64,000 nucleotides of DNA, from contig NW_024103696.1 of NCBI RefSeq assembly GCF_003945595.2, positions 2,066,080 to 2,130,079 on the forward strand, written 5' to 3'. This document shows positions 61,807 through 64,000 of the stretch, one piece after another (the first letter of the stretch is position 1; the number at the start of each line of letters is the position of its first letter). The notes under the pieces are model-generated. The model did not search any database. It had not been told where the DNA came from and saw only the letters and a list, made by a program, of their open reading frames with translations. A program made the translations under genes and the position numbers. Source of the stretch: Pipra filicauda. Taxonomy: Eukaryota > Chordata > Aves > Passeriformes > Pipridae.

Positions 61807-62792
61807 GTAACATAAGACTGGCAACCTGTCACTAGTGGAGTTCCACAGGCCCTGTGCTCTTCAACATCTTCATGAATGACTTGGATGCAGGACTGGGGAT
61901 ACTAGCAAGTTTGCAGATGACACAAAACAGAGAGGCCCTGCAGAGAGACCTTGACAAATTAGAGGACTGGACAATCACCAACCATAGGAAGTTCAACAAG
62001 GGAAAGTGCCGGATTCTGCACCTGGGATGAGGCAACTCCGGATGTTCCAGTACAGACTGGTGAATGAGATGCTGGAAAGCAGTGCCATGGAAAGGGACTT
62101 GAGGGTCTTGGTCATGGCACATTGAATCTGAGTCAGCAGTGCCCTGGCAGCCAGGAGAGCCAACCATGTCCTGAGGGGCATCATGCTCAGCATCTCCAGC
62201 TGGTTGAGGGAGGGAATTGTCCCGCTCTGCTCTGCATTGGGGCAACCCCACCTTGAATATTGTGGCAGTTTTGGTCACCACAATATAAGAAAGATATTAA
62301 GGTATTAAAGCGCATCCAAAGGAGGGCAACAAAGATGGTGAAGGATCTTGAGGGGAAGGAGGTCCCCTGCTGCATGAAAGTGGTTGAGGTCACTTGGTCT
62401 GTTCAGCCTGGGAAGAGGAGACTGAGGGGAGACCTCATTGAAGTCCACAGTCCCCGTCCTCAGAAGGGGAAGAGGAAGGGCAAACACTGATCTCTTCTCT
62501 ATGGTGACCACTGACAGAACCCAAGGAGATGGCCTGAAGTTTTGTCAGGGGACGTTTAGGTTGGATGTTAGAAAAAGGTTCTTCAGCCAAAGGGTGGTTG
62601 GGTGCTGGAGCAGTCTCCTCAGGAAAGTGTCACAGCACAAAGCCTAACAGAGTTCAAGAAGCATTTAGATGGCACTCTCAGGCACATGGTGTGACTCTTG
62701 GGGATGGTCCTGTGCAGGCCTAAGAGTTGGACTTAGTGAACCTTATGGGTCCCTTTCGTATCATCATATTCTACGATTCTGTTTCTGTGAGA
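61807..62792 (+). mobile_element. CR1 non-LTR retrotransposon, 5'-truncated, 1.0 kb
   Basis: Plus strand, same subfamily as 30850-31930 (shared blocks ctagtggagttccacagg, gtacagactggtgaatgaga, ttgaatattgtggcagttt, gtgtgactcttgg). The 5' end is close to the RT motif B region. Relative to the other copy it lacks about 35 bases after the active-site box (around 61928). The RT active-site box itself (61910-61921) still encodes FADD, but frame changes before and after destroy the ORF. It ends with tctacgattctgtttctgtg. Confidence 0.9.
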
Positions 62793-64000
62793 TATTCCAA
62801 CTCTTCACAGAAAATCTGTGGGGCTAACAAGTATTATTAAAAATCAAGGAGAAACTCAGTGTTAATGTCTTTTTAATCTTCATCAGTAGCAAGGACATCA
62901 CATAAAGCTAGAGTCACTAGAGTGGATGGATTTGTTTCCTTACCTAACACTAAGGAGACAAGTAGAGAGAAACCTAAAAACAAAGGCAGAGGGATCTCAC
63001 GTAATGTATAGATAAGCTGTACAATTCAATATTACAGAATGTTGTGGATAACCAAAGTATACATGGGCTCCAGGGGTGGCAGAGAGGTTCATAGAAAAGA
63101 CATTTATTTTGTGACCATGAAGACACAGATAGTACATCTGGCTCAGAAACTCCCTGATCTGCAGATGACTGAAGGTTGAATTAGACCCACAGAAGTAAGG
63201 CTTACCTTTTTCTAATATTGTTTTGTGTATATCTGGTCTTGATCACTCTAGGAGTCAATAGATGCACATGATTAACCTTTGGTCTGATTCATCATGAAAA
63301 ATCTTCTACTAACAAATAATTCTTGGACAGTGGTGTAATCTATTTGATTATGTTGTTATCCAATAATATTTAAACAATATGATTAGGTTAGCAAAAAGGA
63401 ATCTTGGAAACTGATGATGATTTTGCTTGCTCTAGCAGCAGTAGTTACAGCACTAGCTTTTTTGTTTCAAAAGCTGATTACAAAATATTTGATATTAAAA
63501 AAATTTAGGCCACTCTTCTGCTATCGTGTGCCAATGTCACCTTAATTTCAATGTAGAGTATATAATTTTATTCATAGTGTGGACATCTGATATTTCTTTT
63601 GTCAGTTTCATTCCTCAGCAAAAACAAGGATGTTAATTCTGCATAAAAAAGACCTGCACATGGCTACACTATTGATAATTAATACATAGTTTCAGGAATG
63701 TTTTTATTCACATTTCTTCATTACTTATATTTTATTTTTTCTCAGATTAATTATTCCACTTGGAAATTACTCATATACAGGAAAATTATTAGTAAATTAT
63801 CTGAATTAGTAACAATGCAACTAGATTGAAGACTCAATATTTTTAAATTCTCAGGCAATACAATGTGGGAATTTTTTCAATTGATTTTTCCTATTTCTTT
63901 TGCTTGCATTTCAATTTGGTTCAATTGCAAGTTAAGCAAAAGTTTTATAGGAAACCAGTCTATCTAATTGTGATAATCCTAAATTTAAGTTTCTTCCTTC
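62793..64000. other. unique AT-rich DNA, no gene seen
   Basis: No recognised content up to the window end. Confidence 0.55.

Noticed and set aside
1..64000. Internal proviral genes (gag, pol, env) accompanying the LTRs
   Set aside because: None of the open frames resembles retroviral proteins; the only polymerase-like segments are CR1 and RTE-like ORF2.
1..64000. CRISPR arrays, operons, tRNA or rRNA genes
   Set aside because: No regularly spaced repeats with unique spacers, no bacterial gene density, and no cloverleaf or rRNA core seen; the DNA is clearly vertebrate.

Overview
This window is AT-rich, non-coding vertebrate DNA from a bird. The case for a bird is the repeat content: about sixteen fragments of CR1 non-LTR retrotransposons, many ending in the avian CR1 3' signature (runs of the 8-bp unit attctgtg or its complement), plus LTRs of avian endogenous-retrovirus type. 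I found no bacterial features, no tRNA or rRNA genes, and no host protein-coding exon that I can defend. Nearly all open frames are chance ORFs of 60-110 codons or remnants of retrotransposon ORF2. It reads as a gene desert or the interior of a very long intron.

Layout. 1-8.0 kb: unique AT-rich DNA with two small CR1 relics (1543, 2322). 8.1-9.0 kb: a 5'-truncated RTE-like retrotransposon with a (CAT)n/(ATG)n tail and a 17-bp target-site duplication. 9-13.5 kb: CR1 relics (10673, 11841) and a degenerate LTR (12757-13526) carrying a younger CR1 piece. 13.5-25 kb: mostly unique, with one GC-richer coding-like segment (16640-17100), a short CR1 (21663) and a 14-bp tandem repeat (23842). 25-26.1 kb: a CR1 split by an 852-bp solo-LTR-like insertion flanked by a perfect 5-bp duplication. 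26.6-27.3 kb: CR1, a CAAA repeat and a GC-rich patch. 28.3-28.9 kb: a second RTE-like copy. 30.85-31.93 kb: a long CR1 with a decayed reverse-transcriptase domain. 32.6-34.36 kb: a second CR1 split by an LTR-like insertion (1110 bp). 34.4-54.5 kb: long unique stretches with a CR1 ORF2 interior fragment (40145) and a CR1 3' end (42531). 54.5-56 kb: two CR1 3' ends, one retaining about 150 open ORF2 codons. 56-64 kb: a 39-nt poly(A), a 230-bp A/C-only tract, and two more CR1 copies (60330, 61807).

There is no operon or pathway to assemble. The window's content is a layered record of retrotransposition: old CR1s, LTRs that jumped into CR1s, a CR1 that jumped into an LTR, and two RTE-like insertions whose intact duplications and tails suggest they are fairly recent. 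The RTE-like pair is the most interesting content, because RTE elements are patchily distributed in birds and one avian family (AviRTE) has been reported as horizontally transferred. Assignment to that family is my inference and was not tested by search.
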